Below are positions 36,517-43,772 of a stretch of 64,000 nucleotides of DNA, piece by piece (the stretch's first letter is position 1; the number at the start of each line of letters is the position of its first letter). The notes below the pieces were generated by a model. That model ran no database searches. It saw only the letters and a list, made by a program, of their open reading frames with translations, and had not been told where the DNA came from. Both the position numbers and the translations under genes were made by a program. Source of the stretch: Sandaracinaceae bacterium (lineage in GTDB: Bacteria > Myxococcota_A > Polyangia > Polyangiales > Sandaracinaceae); the NCBI GenBank assembly GCA_019637095.1, contig JAHBWG010000033.1:1-64000 (forward strand). The letters run 5' to 3'.

Positions 36517-36963
36517 TCACGCCGCGCACACGAGGATCACGTCGTGCGTGTGGAGGTCGACGCCCATGTCCTCGGAGGACGTGATCGTGACCGTCTCGCC
36601 CCGGGCGAGCGCGGCGAAGTGCGCGGCCGTGACGACGACCGTGTGCGGGTGCCGCGAGTCGCCGGTGATGTCGTAGGTGCGCTCCGTGCCGGCCATGACG
36701 TGCGCGATGGGGACGTCGATGGAGTGATCGAGGCCGCGCGGGTGGCGGTTGGTCATCATCCAGTCGATCCGGTTGCACTCGAGCGGCCCCGCGTCGGCGC
36801 CGCCGCCGCCTGCGTCCGTGCCGCCGCCCGCGTCGGCCCCGCCGCCGCCCGCGTCGGCCCCGCCGCCGTCGCCGTCACACGCTGCGAGCCACGCCGCGCC
36901 CAGCGCACCGACCGCGCCGGCGAGGAGCTCGCGCCGCGTGGGCTTGATCGAGGAGTCGTCCAT
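36517..36963 (-). CDS. Tat-exported lipoprotein with His-rich C-terminal domain
   Basis: A 148-aa protein. The N-terminus has a twin-arginine motif (TRRELLAGAVG) followed by a lipobox (WLAAC), so folded export and lipid anchoring are expected. A Gly/Ala/Asp linker made of 7-residue repeats comes next. The C-terminal domain contains HPHTVVVTAAHF and GVDLHTHDVIL, with several His residues and Cys near the end, which suggests binding of a metal, perhaps in a cupredoxin-like fold. Function unknown. ATG at 36963. Confidence 0.68.
   Translation of the reverse strand: MDDSSIKPTRRELLAGAVGALGAAWLAACDGDGGGADAGGGGADAGGGTDAGGGGADAGPLECNRIDWMMTNRHPRGLDHSIDVPIAHVMAGTERTYDITGDSRHPHTVVVTAAHFAALARGETVTITSSEDMGVDLHTHDVILVCAA
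36788..36868. repeat. 21-bp in-frame repeat in the Tat lipoprotein linker
   Basis: The unit GCGTCGGCCCCGCCGCCGCC and close variants recur about four times with a 21-base period, encoding a seven-residue Gly/Ala/Asp block. The period is a multiple of three, so changes in copy number would only alter linker length. Confidence 0.6.
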
Positions 36964-37050
36964 AGGCCGAGGACGCTAGCGCAGCGGCCGGCCGCGGGGA
37001 AGCACGGCGGCGCGGGTCGGGTCGCTCCCCACCGGGGCGCATGGTACGCC

Positions 37051-37890
37051 GTGCGCTCGGTGCGCCTCCTCGCTCACGCCGGCTCGCTCGCGGTGCTCGC
37101 GCTCCTCGCGCCGAGCCCGTCCGCGCTCGCGCAGGACGGCTCGCGGGCGCACCCGGAGGCCGACCCGCTCGCGCCCCTCGAGGCGGAGGCGGCGCCCGAC
37201 GCGGGGCCACCGGCGCCCGACGAGGCGGCCCCCGACCCGCGCGCGGACGGCGAGGCTGCGCCCGACGCGGATCGCGAAGCAGTTCCGGAAGCGTTTACCG
37301 AAGGGGAGGGCGCGGAGGACGCCTCCCTCGCATGGGAGAGCGAGGAGGAGGAGGTCCCCCTGGGGCCGCCGCCGCCGTACGACGTGCGGCTCGGCGCGGA
37401 GATCCTCGGCGCGGCGCTCGGCGCGCTCGCGGTCGGCGCGCTGGGCTTCGGCGTCGGCCTCGCGGCGGCCAGCGTCGATCGCGAGGGCGACCGCGCGCGC
37501 CCGATCGAGGACGTGCTCCTCGGCGGCGTCGTAGGCGCCGCGATCGGGTGGCCGATCGGCGCGGCGCTCGGGACGTACCTCGGCGGGCAGAGCCACCGCG
37601 GCACCGGCCAGCCCGCGGGGCCCATCCTCGGCGCGCTCCTCGGGGCGGGCGTCGGCGCGGGCCTCGGGACGATCGTCGGGCTCGCGACCGAGGACGTCGC
37701 CGCCGGGCTCGTGACCGGGCTCGTGGTCGGCGGGCTCGCGGCGCCGCTCGGCGCGGTGCTGGGCTACGAGCTGACGTCCGGGCCGCACCCGAGCCCCGAG
37801 GCGGGCGAGGACGCCGCCGGTGCGCGCGTCGTGCCGGTCGTCGCGCCGAGCCCCCACGGGCTCACGCTCGGCGCCGCCGGCAGCTTCTGA
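37051..37890 (+). CDS. exported glycine-zipper-like membrane protein
   Basis: A 279-aa protein. A signal peptide (SLAVLALLAPSPSALAQ) precedes an acidic Pro/Ala/Glu linker. The C-terminal half consists of Gly/Ala-rich hydrophobic segments (ILGAALGALAVGALGFGVGL, GVVGAAIGWPIGAALGTYLG, ILGALLGAGVGAGLGTIVGL) of glycine-zipper type, likely inserted in a membrane. GTG at 37051 starts directly before the signal; GTG at 37060 is possible. It precedes the receiver-like gene by 18 bases and probably opens the operon that ends with the ABC permeases. Confidence 0.65.
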   Translation: MRSVRLLAHAGSLAVLALLAPSPSALAQDGSRAHPEADPLAPLEAEAAPDAGPPAPDEAAPDPRADGEAAPDADREAVPEAFTEGEGAEDASLAWESEEEEVPLGPPPPYDVRLGAEILGAALGALAVGALGFGVGLAAASVDREGDRARPIEDVLLGGVVGAAIGWPIGAALGTYLGGQSHRGTGQPAGPILGALLGAGVGAGLGTIVGLATEDVAAGLVTGLVVGGLAAPLGAVLGYELTSGPHPSPEAGEDAAGARVVPVVAPSPHGLTLGAAGSF

Positions 37891-37908
37891 ATGGGGTACA
37901 ACCGCGGG

Positions 37909-38556
37909 ATGTCCGGCGAGCCAGCGTACATCGGCGTGCTCCGCGAGTCGGTGGAGGCCGAGGTCACGCCGTCGGTCGCCTCCGCGGCGATGTTCGCCGC
38001 GCTCGCGGAGTGGGGTCCGCGCGTTCCGTCGAGCTTCGCCGAGGTCGTCGATCTCGTGCGCGGCCCGCTGCGTCGCGAGCTCGCGAAGCGCCTCGGGGAC
38101 GCGCGCGCCGCCGAGCTCGAGAAGCGCCTCGAGGCGCGCCTGCGGCTCGCCGAGATGCCGACGGGGACGATCGCGTCGGCGCCGCGCGAGAGCTTCGAGG
38201 ACGTCCCGACGCACGCGCTCCCGCGGCCCGAGGGGCCGGTCCTGCTGCGCGTCGTCGCCGCGAGCCCGGTGCTCGAGACGCTGATCCTCTCCGCGCTCGG
38301 GCCGCGCCGCGTCGAGCTCGAGGGCGACGCGCCCGACATCCTGCTCCTCGACGCGACCGACGCGCCGGCGTCGTGGGGAGCGGACCTCGAGCTGCGCGCG
38401 CACGCGGCGCCGCTCACGCTGCTCTACGGCGCCGACACCGCGCAGGGCCGCGCGCTCGCGGCGCGCCTCGGCTCCGCGAGCGTCGCCTTCCTCGGCTTCG
38501 ACGTCGAGCACGGCGCGGGGCCGATCCTGGATCTCCTGCGCTCGCGGGCCGCATGA
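37909..38556 (+). CDS. protein with degenerate receiver-like C-terminal domain
   Basis: A 215-aa protein. The N-terminal 100 residues are helical and begin EPAYIGVLRESVEAEVTPSV. The C-terminal part (LLRVVAASPVLETLILSAL, APDILLLDATDAP, LTLLYGADTAQGRALAARLG) follows the order of a CheY fold, though the acidic phosphate pocket is not complete, so phosphorylation is doubtful. ATG at 37909 was preferred to ATG at 37891. The stop overlaps the TetR start as ATGA, which ties it to the regulator and ABC genes. Confidence 0.6.
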   Translation: MSGEPAYIGVLRESVEAEVTPSVASAAMFAALAEWGPRVPSSFAEVVDLVRGPLRRELAKRLGDARAAELEKRLEARLRLAEMPTGTIASAPRESFEDVPTHALPRPEGPVLLRVVAASPVLETLILSALGPRRVELEGDAPDILLLDATDAPASWGADLELRAHAAPLTLLYGADTAQGRALAARLGSASVAFLGFDVEHGAGPILDLLRSRAA

Positions 38557-39143
38557 GCCGCAAGCCTCGAGCGCTCCGACGGCGCGAGCTCCTCGACGCG
38601 GCGCGCGACGCGTTCGTCGAGCGCGGCTTCTCGGCCGCCACCGTGGACGACGTCGTCGGCAACGCGGGCGTCGCGCGCGGCACCTTCTACCTCTACTTCC
38701 GGGACAAGCGCGCCGTCTTCGAGGCGCTCGTCGACGAGTTCCTCGCGCGCATCGAGGCGTGCGTGAAGAGCATCGATCTGTCCGCGCCCGAGACACCCGT
38801 GGAGCAGCTGACCGCGAACATCCGGCGCGTGGTCGAGCTCGCGCTCGCGGAGCCCGCGATCGTCAAGCTCGCCCTGCACGACGCGACGGGGCTCGACCCC
38901 GACCTCGACGAGAAGCTCCACGGCTACTACGAGCGGCTGCGCGCGCTCATCGACGAGAGCCTCCAGCAGGGCCAGATGCTCGGGATGGTGCGCCCCGGGG
39001 ATCGGCGCGTGATGGTCGCGATCGGGCTCGGCGGCCTCAAGGAGGTGCTCGTCGACGCGGTCGCGGGCGAGCTGACTTCCGATGCGGCCGTGATCACCGA
39101 AGAGATCATGCGCTTCCTCGCCGGAGGGCTGCTCGCGCGATGA
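38553..39143 (+). CDS. TetR-family transcriptional regulator
   Basis: A 196-aa regulator. The N-terminal HTH fits TetR: RRELLDAARDAFVERGFSAA, then TVDDVVGNAGVARGTFYLYF and RDKRAVFEALVDEF. The C-terminal part is all-helical for ligand binding and dimer formation. It lies 7 bases before the ABC ATPase gene and is coupled (ATGA) to the gene before it, so it probably controls this operon, likely as a repressor. No operator could be assigned near it. Confidence 0.9.
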   Translation: MSRKPRALRRRELLDAARDAFVERGFSAATVDDVVGNAGVARGTFYLYFRDKRAVFEALVDEFLARIEACVKSIDLSAPETPVEQLTANIRRVVELALAEPAIVKLALHDATGLDPDLDEKLHGYYERLRALIDESLQQGQMLGMVRPGDRRVMVAIGLGGLKEVLVDAVAGELTSDAAVITEEIMRFLAGGLLAR

Positions 39144-39150
39144 GGGCGGC

Positions 39151-40008
39151 GTGACCGAGCCGCTCGTCGAGACGCGCGGCCTCGTCAAGCGCTACGGCAA
39201 GGTCGGCGCGCTCGCCGGGCTCGATCTGCGCGTCGGCGCGGGCGAGGTCTACGGGTTCCTCGGCCGCAACGGCGCGGGCAAGTCGACGACGATCCGCGTC
39301 CTGATGGGGATCACCAAGCCGGACGGCGGGCTCGTGCGGCTCTTCGGCGAGGCGGTCCGCGGCACGCCCGTGCACCTGCGCCAGCGCATCGGGTACGTCG
39401 CGCAGGAGCAGACCTTCTACGACTGGATGACCGCGGGGCGGCTCGCCAAGTTCGTCTCGCGCTTCTACCCGACCTGGGACGACGCCGCGTTCGCGCACCA
39501 CGCGCGCGCGCAGGCGATCCCGCTCGATCGCAAGGTCGGCGGGTTCTCGGGCGGGATGAAGATGAAGCTCGCGCTCGCCCTCGCGCTCGGGCACCGGCCG
39601 CCGCTCCTGATCCTCGACGAGCCGTCGGCGGGGCTCGATCCCGTCGCGCGGCGCGAGTTCCTCGAGCGCGTGCGCGAGGACGCCGAGCGCACGGGGCGCA
39701 CGACGTTCTTCAGCACGCACCTCGTCGACGAGGTGGAGCTCGTCGCCGACCGCGTCGGCATCCTCGACGAGGGCCGCATGCGCTACGAGGGCTCCGTCGC
39801 CGAGCTGTCCGCGCGCGTGCGGCAGGCCGTCGGGCTCGTCGGCGAGGCGCCGCTCGCGCCCGGCGTGCGGCGGCTCTCCGATCGCGAGCTGCGCGGGGTG
39901 CGGCGCACGGTCTACGAGGCCGAGCACCCCGCCGCGTTCGGCGCCCTCGGCCTCGCGCTCGAGCCGCTGCCCCTCGAGGAGATCTTCATCGAGATGGTGC
40001 GGCGGTGA
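39151..40008 (+). CDS. ABC transporter ATP-binding protein
   Basis: A 285-aa ABC ATPase of the ABC-2/exporter type. Walker A is GRNGAGKST, the Q-loop YVAQEQTFYD, the signature GFSGGMKMKL, Walker B LLILDEPSAGLD and the H-loop FFSTHLVDEVE, all intact. The C-terminal extension (about residues 220-285) is typical of such exporter ATPases. GTG at 39151. The stop overlaps the next gene as GTGA, so it forms one unit with the two permease-peptidase proteins. Confidence 0.9.
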   Translation: MTEPLVETRGLVKRYGKVGALAGLDLRVGAGEVYGFLGRNGAGKSTTIRVLMGITKPDGGLVRLFGEAVRGTPVHLRQRIGYVAQEQTFYDWMTAGRLAKFVSRFYPTWDDAAFAHHARAQAIPLDRKVGGFSGGMKMKLALALALGHRPPLLILDEPSAGLDPVARREFLERVREDAERTGRTTFFSTHLVDEVELVADRVGILDEGRMRYEGSVAELSARVRQAVGLVGEAPLAPGVRRLSDRELRGVRRTVYEAEHPAAFGALGLALEPLPLEEIFIEMVRR

Positions 40009-41846
40009 GGCGGCTCGGGGGGCTCCTCGAGAAAGAGCTCCGGCACCACGGCGCGCTGCTCGCGATGCTCCTCGCGTTCGTCGGCTCGATCGACCTCGTC
40101 CTGCTCTTCGGGGCCAGCGTCGGGCCGCGCACGATCACGATGCTCGAGGCCCACGCGAACTTCACGCGCGTCTTCTTGCCGCTCGTCGCGCTCGCGCTCG
40201 GGCACCGCCTCGTCGTGCGCGAGTACCACGAGCGCACGCAGCGCTTCCTCGAGGCGCTGCCGGTGCGGCGGATCGAGGTGCTCGCGGTGAAGCTCGGGCT
40301 CGGGCTCGCGGTGCTCGGGCTCGTCGCCGCGCTCTCGCTCGGCGCGAGCGCGCTCGCCGCGGCGACGCGGGAGCCGCTCACCCTGCGCTGGCTCGGGCTC
40401 GTCGCGCTCCGCACCGCCGCGATCGTGACGACGCTGTGGAGCGCGCTGTTCGCGATGGGGCTGCTCGGCCGATGGCGCGTCCCGACCTACCTCGCGATCG
40501 GGCTCGTGCTCGTGTTCCTCGATCAGGGAACGGCCTTCGAGGTGGGGCGGTTCGGGCCGTTCGGCCTCGCCGGCGAGCGCCTCGTGCTCGAGCGGTTCGC
40601 CGTCCCGTGGGAGGAGCTCGGCGTGTCGGCGGCGATCGCCGCGGGGGCGCTCGCGCTCGCGATCACGCTCGCGCTCGTCGACGAGGGATCGGTCGCGGAG
40701 TCGCTGGCCAAGCCGATGAGCCGCCGCGAGCGCATCGCGGTCGGGGTCGTCCTCGCGCTCGCGCTCATCGGGTTCGAGGTCGTCGAGCCGCGCCGCGACA
40801 AGCCCGTCTACGCGATGGTCCACCCCCAGACCGTGCATCGGCCGGACGCGCGCGTGTCCGTGCAGCACGTCGATCCGTCGCTGCGCCAGGACGCGGAGGC
40901 GCTCGCCGACGCGATCGCGGGCGATCTGGTGCGCGCGCGCGAGGCGCTCGGCTACCGCGCGCCGCTCGGACCGGTGCACGTCGCGTCTCGCCCCTCGCTG
41001 CCGGCGCACGCGCGCGAGTCGGTCGCGCTCGCCGATCGCGCCGACGGGGTCCTCGTGCGCGCTCCGTTCGGGGCGCCGGGCTTCGACGCGGCCGGCCTGC
41101 GCGCGTGGCTGCTCGAGCGGGTGGTCGACCACGCGACCGAAGGGCGCGCGGCGTTCGAGCCGAACGCGTGGGTGCGCGCGGGCAGCGCCGCGCTCCTCGT
41201 GCACGAGCGGCCGCCTGCGCCCGGCCTCGCCGCGTTCCACCGGCGTCATCGCGCCCCGCGCTACGAGGCGCTCGCGCGCTACCGGCGCACCGAGGAGCGC
41301 TTCGGCGCCGAGGTCGCGCGCGCGCTCGCCGCGAGCGCGGCGTTCGCCTTCGTCGAGGTCGCCGGCTCGGACGCGTGGTGGGCGTTCGCGCGCGAGGTGC
41401 TCGCGCCGCCGCCGCCGGGCGTCTTCGCGATGCTGCGGCCGACGGCGCGCGCTCGCTTCGAGGCCGCGGTGGACCCCGCCGCGTTCGACGCCGCGTGGGA
41501 GCGCGCGCTCACCGCGCCCTCGGACGTGCCGCGCGCGCGCGGCTGGATCGCGATCGAGCCGGCCGAGGGGCGCCTGCGCGCGGTGCGCTGGGGCGTTCGC
41601 TTCGAGGCGCCGCCGCCCCCGGGGGCGCGGTGCGCGCTCGCGCACGCCGAGCTCGGCCCCTTCGACGAGGTCCTCGCCGACGCGGACCTCGCGCGCGAGG
41701 AGGTGGCGTGCGGCGCGCTCGGCGAGGACGGCGCGACGCTGGCGGGCGGCGGCTACGGCGCGGGCGACCGCGCGCTCTTCGTCGTCGAGCTCGCGACCGG
41801 CGGCGCGCCGGTGCGCCTCCTCGCCGAGCGCAGGGAGCTCGACTGA
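40005..41846 (+). CDS. ABC permease fused to a degenerate peptidase-like domain
   Basis: A 613-aa protein. Residues 1-260 form an ABC-2-type permease with six helices, including VREYHERTQRFLEALPVRR, the cytoplasmic coupling element. Residues 270-613 are soluble and similar in layout to the C-terminal domain of the next protein. At the place of its HETAH this protein reads RVVDH (372-376), and the later Glu (FAEGG) is replaced by Ala (VRAGS), so zinc-peptidase activity is not expected. GTG at 40005 overlaps the ATPase stop. It probably pairs with the 41846 permease as a heterodimer. Confidence 0.78.
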   Translation: MRRLGGLLEKELRHHGALLAMLLAFVGSIDLVLLFGASVGPRTITMLEAHANFTRVFLPLVALALGHRLVVREYHERTQRFLEALPVRRIEVLAVKLGLGLAVLGLVAALSLGASALAAATREPLTLRWLGLVALRTAAIVTTLWSALFAMGLLGRWRVPTYLAIGLVLVFLDQGTAFEVGRFGPFGLAGERLVLERFAVPWEELGVSAAIAAGALALAITLALVDEGSVAESLAKPMSRRERIAVGVVLALALIGFEVVEPRRDKPVYAMVHPQTVHRPDARVSVQHVDPSLRQDAEALADAIAGDLVRAREALGYRAPLGPVHVASRPSLPAHARESVALADRADGVLVRAPFGAPGFDAAGLRAWLLERVVDHATEGRAAFEPNAWVRAGSAALLVHERPPAPGLAAFHRRHRAPRYEALARYRRTEERFGAEVARALAASAAFAFVEVAGSDAWWAFAREVLAPPPPGVFAMLRPTARARFEAAVDPAAFDAAWERALTAPSDVPRARGWIAIEPAEGRLRAVRWGVRFEAPPPPGARCALAHAELGPFDEVLADADLAREEVACGALGEDGATLAGGGYGAGDRALFVVELATGGAPVRLLAERRELD

Positions 41847-43765
41847 TGCGCGCCCTCTACCTGAAGGAGCTGCGCAGCCTCTGGCCGTTCCTGATCCTCA
41901 CCGGCCTGCTCCTCAGCGGGGATCTCCTGTTCCGTCCCTTCACCGAGCGGCTCGACGAGCAGACGTGGGAGGGCATCGCGTCCTACCTGCGGCCCGGACA
42001 AGACGGCACGTTCGGCTGGATCCTCGGGATCCTCTCGGTCTGCGTCGCGTACGCGGCGTTCCCGCGCGAGCACGACGAGCGCACGATCCACTTCCTCTAC
42101 GCGCTCCCCATCCGGCGCCCTTGGATCTTCGTCACCAAGGCGGCCGCCGGGCTCACGATCCTGTGGGCCGGGGTGGGGCTCCTCTTGGTGTCCGACGCCG
42201 CGCAGAGCGTCTGGAACTCGCAGTCGTTCGAGGGCGCGCACTGGCGCGCGGACGTCGCGCTGTCGCACGCGGTGTTGCAGGCAACGTTCTGTGCGATCGT
42301 CTATGCGCACGGGCTCGCCGCCTCGGTCCTGCGCCGCTTCGGCGTCCTGCCGTACGCGCTGCTCCTGTTCGTCGCGTGGATCGTGAGGGACGTCTTGCCG
42401 CCCGCGGCGTGGATCGATCCGAGCGCGCTCCTCGTCGCGCGCTACGAGGGCGCGCGCCTCTCGATCGCGTGGGGCCCGTGGATCGTGCACGCGCTGGTCG
42501 GCGTCGTCGCCGCGCTGACCGCGTACGCGGCGTGGATGGGCCCGGCCGAGGCGATCGGGCTGGGCCTGCGGCGGACGCAGGCGAGCCTCGCGGGCAAGCT
42601 CGCCCTCGGCTGCGGCGGCGCGGGGCTCGTCGTGGTGTCGTTCGCGCTCGTCGGGATCGTCACGCAGATCGGGCCGCCCGACGCGGCGAGCGCGGAGGCG
42701 CCGGCTCCGGCCGAGCGCCCGTCGCGTGCGTCGCAGAACCACCGCACCGCGCGCTACGAGCTCACGTACCCGGTGAGCCACGAGGCGCGCGCGCTCGCGC
42801 TCGCCGCGGACGCGGACGCGATCCACGCGGCGATCCAGCGCGAGCTCGGCGCCGAACCGGGGCCGCTCCTCGCGGCCGACCTCACCGAAGAGAGCGCGGA
42901 GCACCGCGGCATCGCGTCGTGGACGCACCTGCGGATCGGGCTCGCGGCCGAGCCCGATCCCATACGCCTGCGCCACGTCTTCGCCCACGAGACCGCGCAC
43001 GCCTTCCAGCACACGATCAGCGATCAGCGGCAGAGCGACGCGGGCGACGCGACGCGCTTCTTCGCGGAGGGTGGGGCGGAGCACCTCGCGGACCGCGTCG
43101 TGCCGAACGAGGCGGCCCGCCGCGCGGCGCGCGCGGTCGCTGCGGCGACCTGGGCTCGGCACGGCATGCGCTCGGACGATCTGCTCGACGAGCGTCGCCT
43201 GCGCGAGCGCTTCGACACGACGCTCGTGTACTCGCTCGGGGAGCGCTGGGTGGACGCGCTCTCTCGCGTGTGCGGCGCGGGCGCCGTCGGGGACGCGCTG
43301 CGCGCGATGGCGCGCGAGGGGGCGCCGCGGGACCTCGGCCCACGCGCGTTCTGGGAGGACACGCTCGCGGCGTTCGGGTGCGACCTCGAGGCGGTCGACG
43401 CGGCGTTCGCGGCGCAACTGGCCGACGACGCGCTCGCCCTCGCCGACGCGATCGAGCCGCTGCCGCGCATGAGCGGCGGGGTGGTCGGGCGCGACGGCGG
43501 GGTGCTCCTCGTCGCGGCGCGGCTCGACCGGGACGTGCCGGCGAGCGCGCTGTTCTTCGTGCGCGTGCGCGCGACGGTCGACGCAGAGGACACCCGCACG
43601 TTCTCGTTCCGCGGCCGGCTCGACCCGGCCGACCCGCGCCGCGTCGCGTTCCGGCTCACGCGCGCGGTGCTGCCCTCGACGCGCTTCCAGCTCCAGCTCT
43701 GCGCGCTCGTCGACGAGCGCGGCTGGCCGTTCTGCGAGACCTGGCGCTGGGCCACCGACCGCTAG
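41846..43765 (+). CDS. ABC permease fused to an HExxH zinc-peptidase domain
   Basis: A 639-aa protein. Residues 1-275 form an ABC-2-type permease (EHDERTIHFLYALPIRRPW marks the coupling loop). Residues 300-639 form a soluble domain with HETAH (381-385) in HVFAHETAHAFQH and a Glu (408) in FFAEGGAEHLAD, fitting a gluzincin-type zinc site. The domain likely lies on the outer side of the membrane. ATG at 41846 shares its A with the upstream stop (TGATG). ABC permease/M1-aminopeptidase fusions are known elsewhere; this peptidase part lacks an obvious M1 GxMEN motif. Confidence 0.8.
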   Translation: MRALYLKELRSLWPFLILTGLLLSGDLLFRPFTERLDEQTWEGIASYLRPGQDGTFGWILGILSVCVAYAAFPREHDERTIHFLYALPIRRPWIFVTKAAAGLTILWAGVGLLLVSDAAQSVWNSQSFEGAHWRADVALSHAVLQATFCAIVYAHGLAASVLRRFGVLPYALLLFVAWIVRDVLPPAAWIDPSALLVARYEGARLSIAWGPWIVHALVGVVAALTAYAAWMGPAEAIGLGLRRTQASLAGKLALGCGGAGLVVVSFALVGIVTQIGPPDAASAEAPAPAERPSRASQNHRTARYELTYPVSHEARALALAADADAIHAAIQRELGAEPGPLLAADLTEESAEHRGIASWTHLRIGLAAEPDPIRLRHVFAHETAHAFQHTISDQRQSDAGDATRFFAEGGAEHLADRVVPNEAARRAARAVAAATWARHGMRSDDLLDERRLRERFDTTLVYSLGERWVDALSRVCGAGAVGDALRAMAREGAPRDLGPRAFWEDTLAAFGCDLEAVDAAFAAQLADDALALADAIEPLPRMSGGVVGRDGGVLLVAARLDRDVPASALFFVRVRATVDAEDTRTFSFRGRLDPADPRRVAFRLTRAVLPSTRFQLQLCALVDERGWPFCETWRWATDR

Positions 43766-43772
43766 CGCGCGC

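Noticed and set aside
38553-39143. TetR protein as the regulator of the 27494-27529 operator
   Set aside because: It lies 11 kb away in a different operon and no similar half-sites were seen near its own gene, so there is no support for the link.
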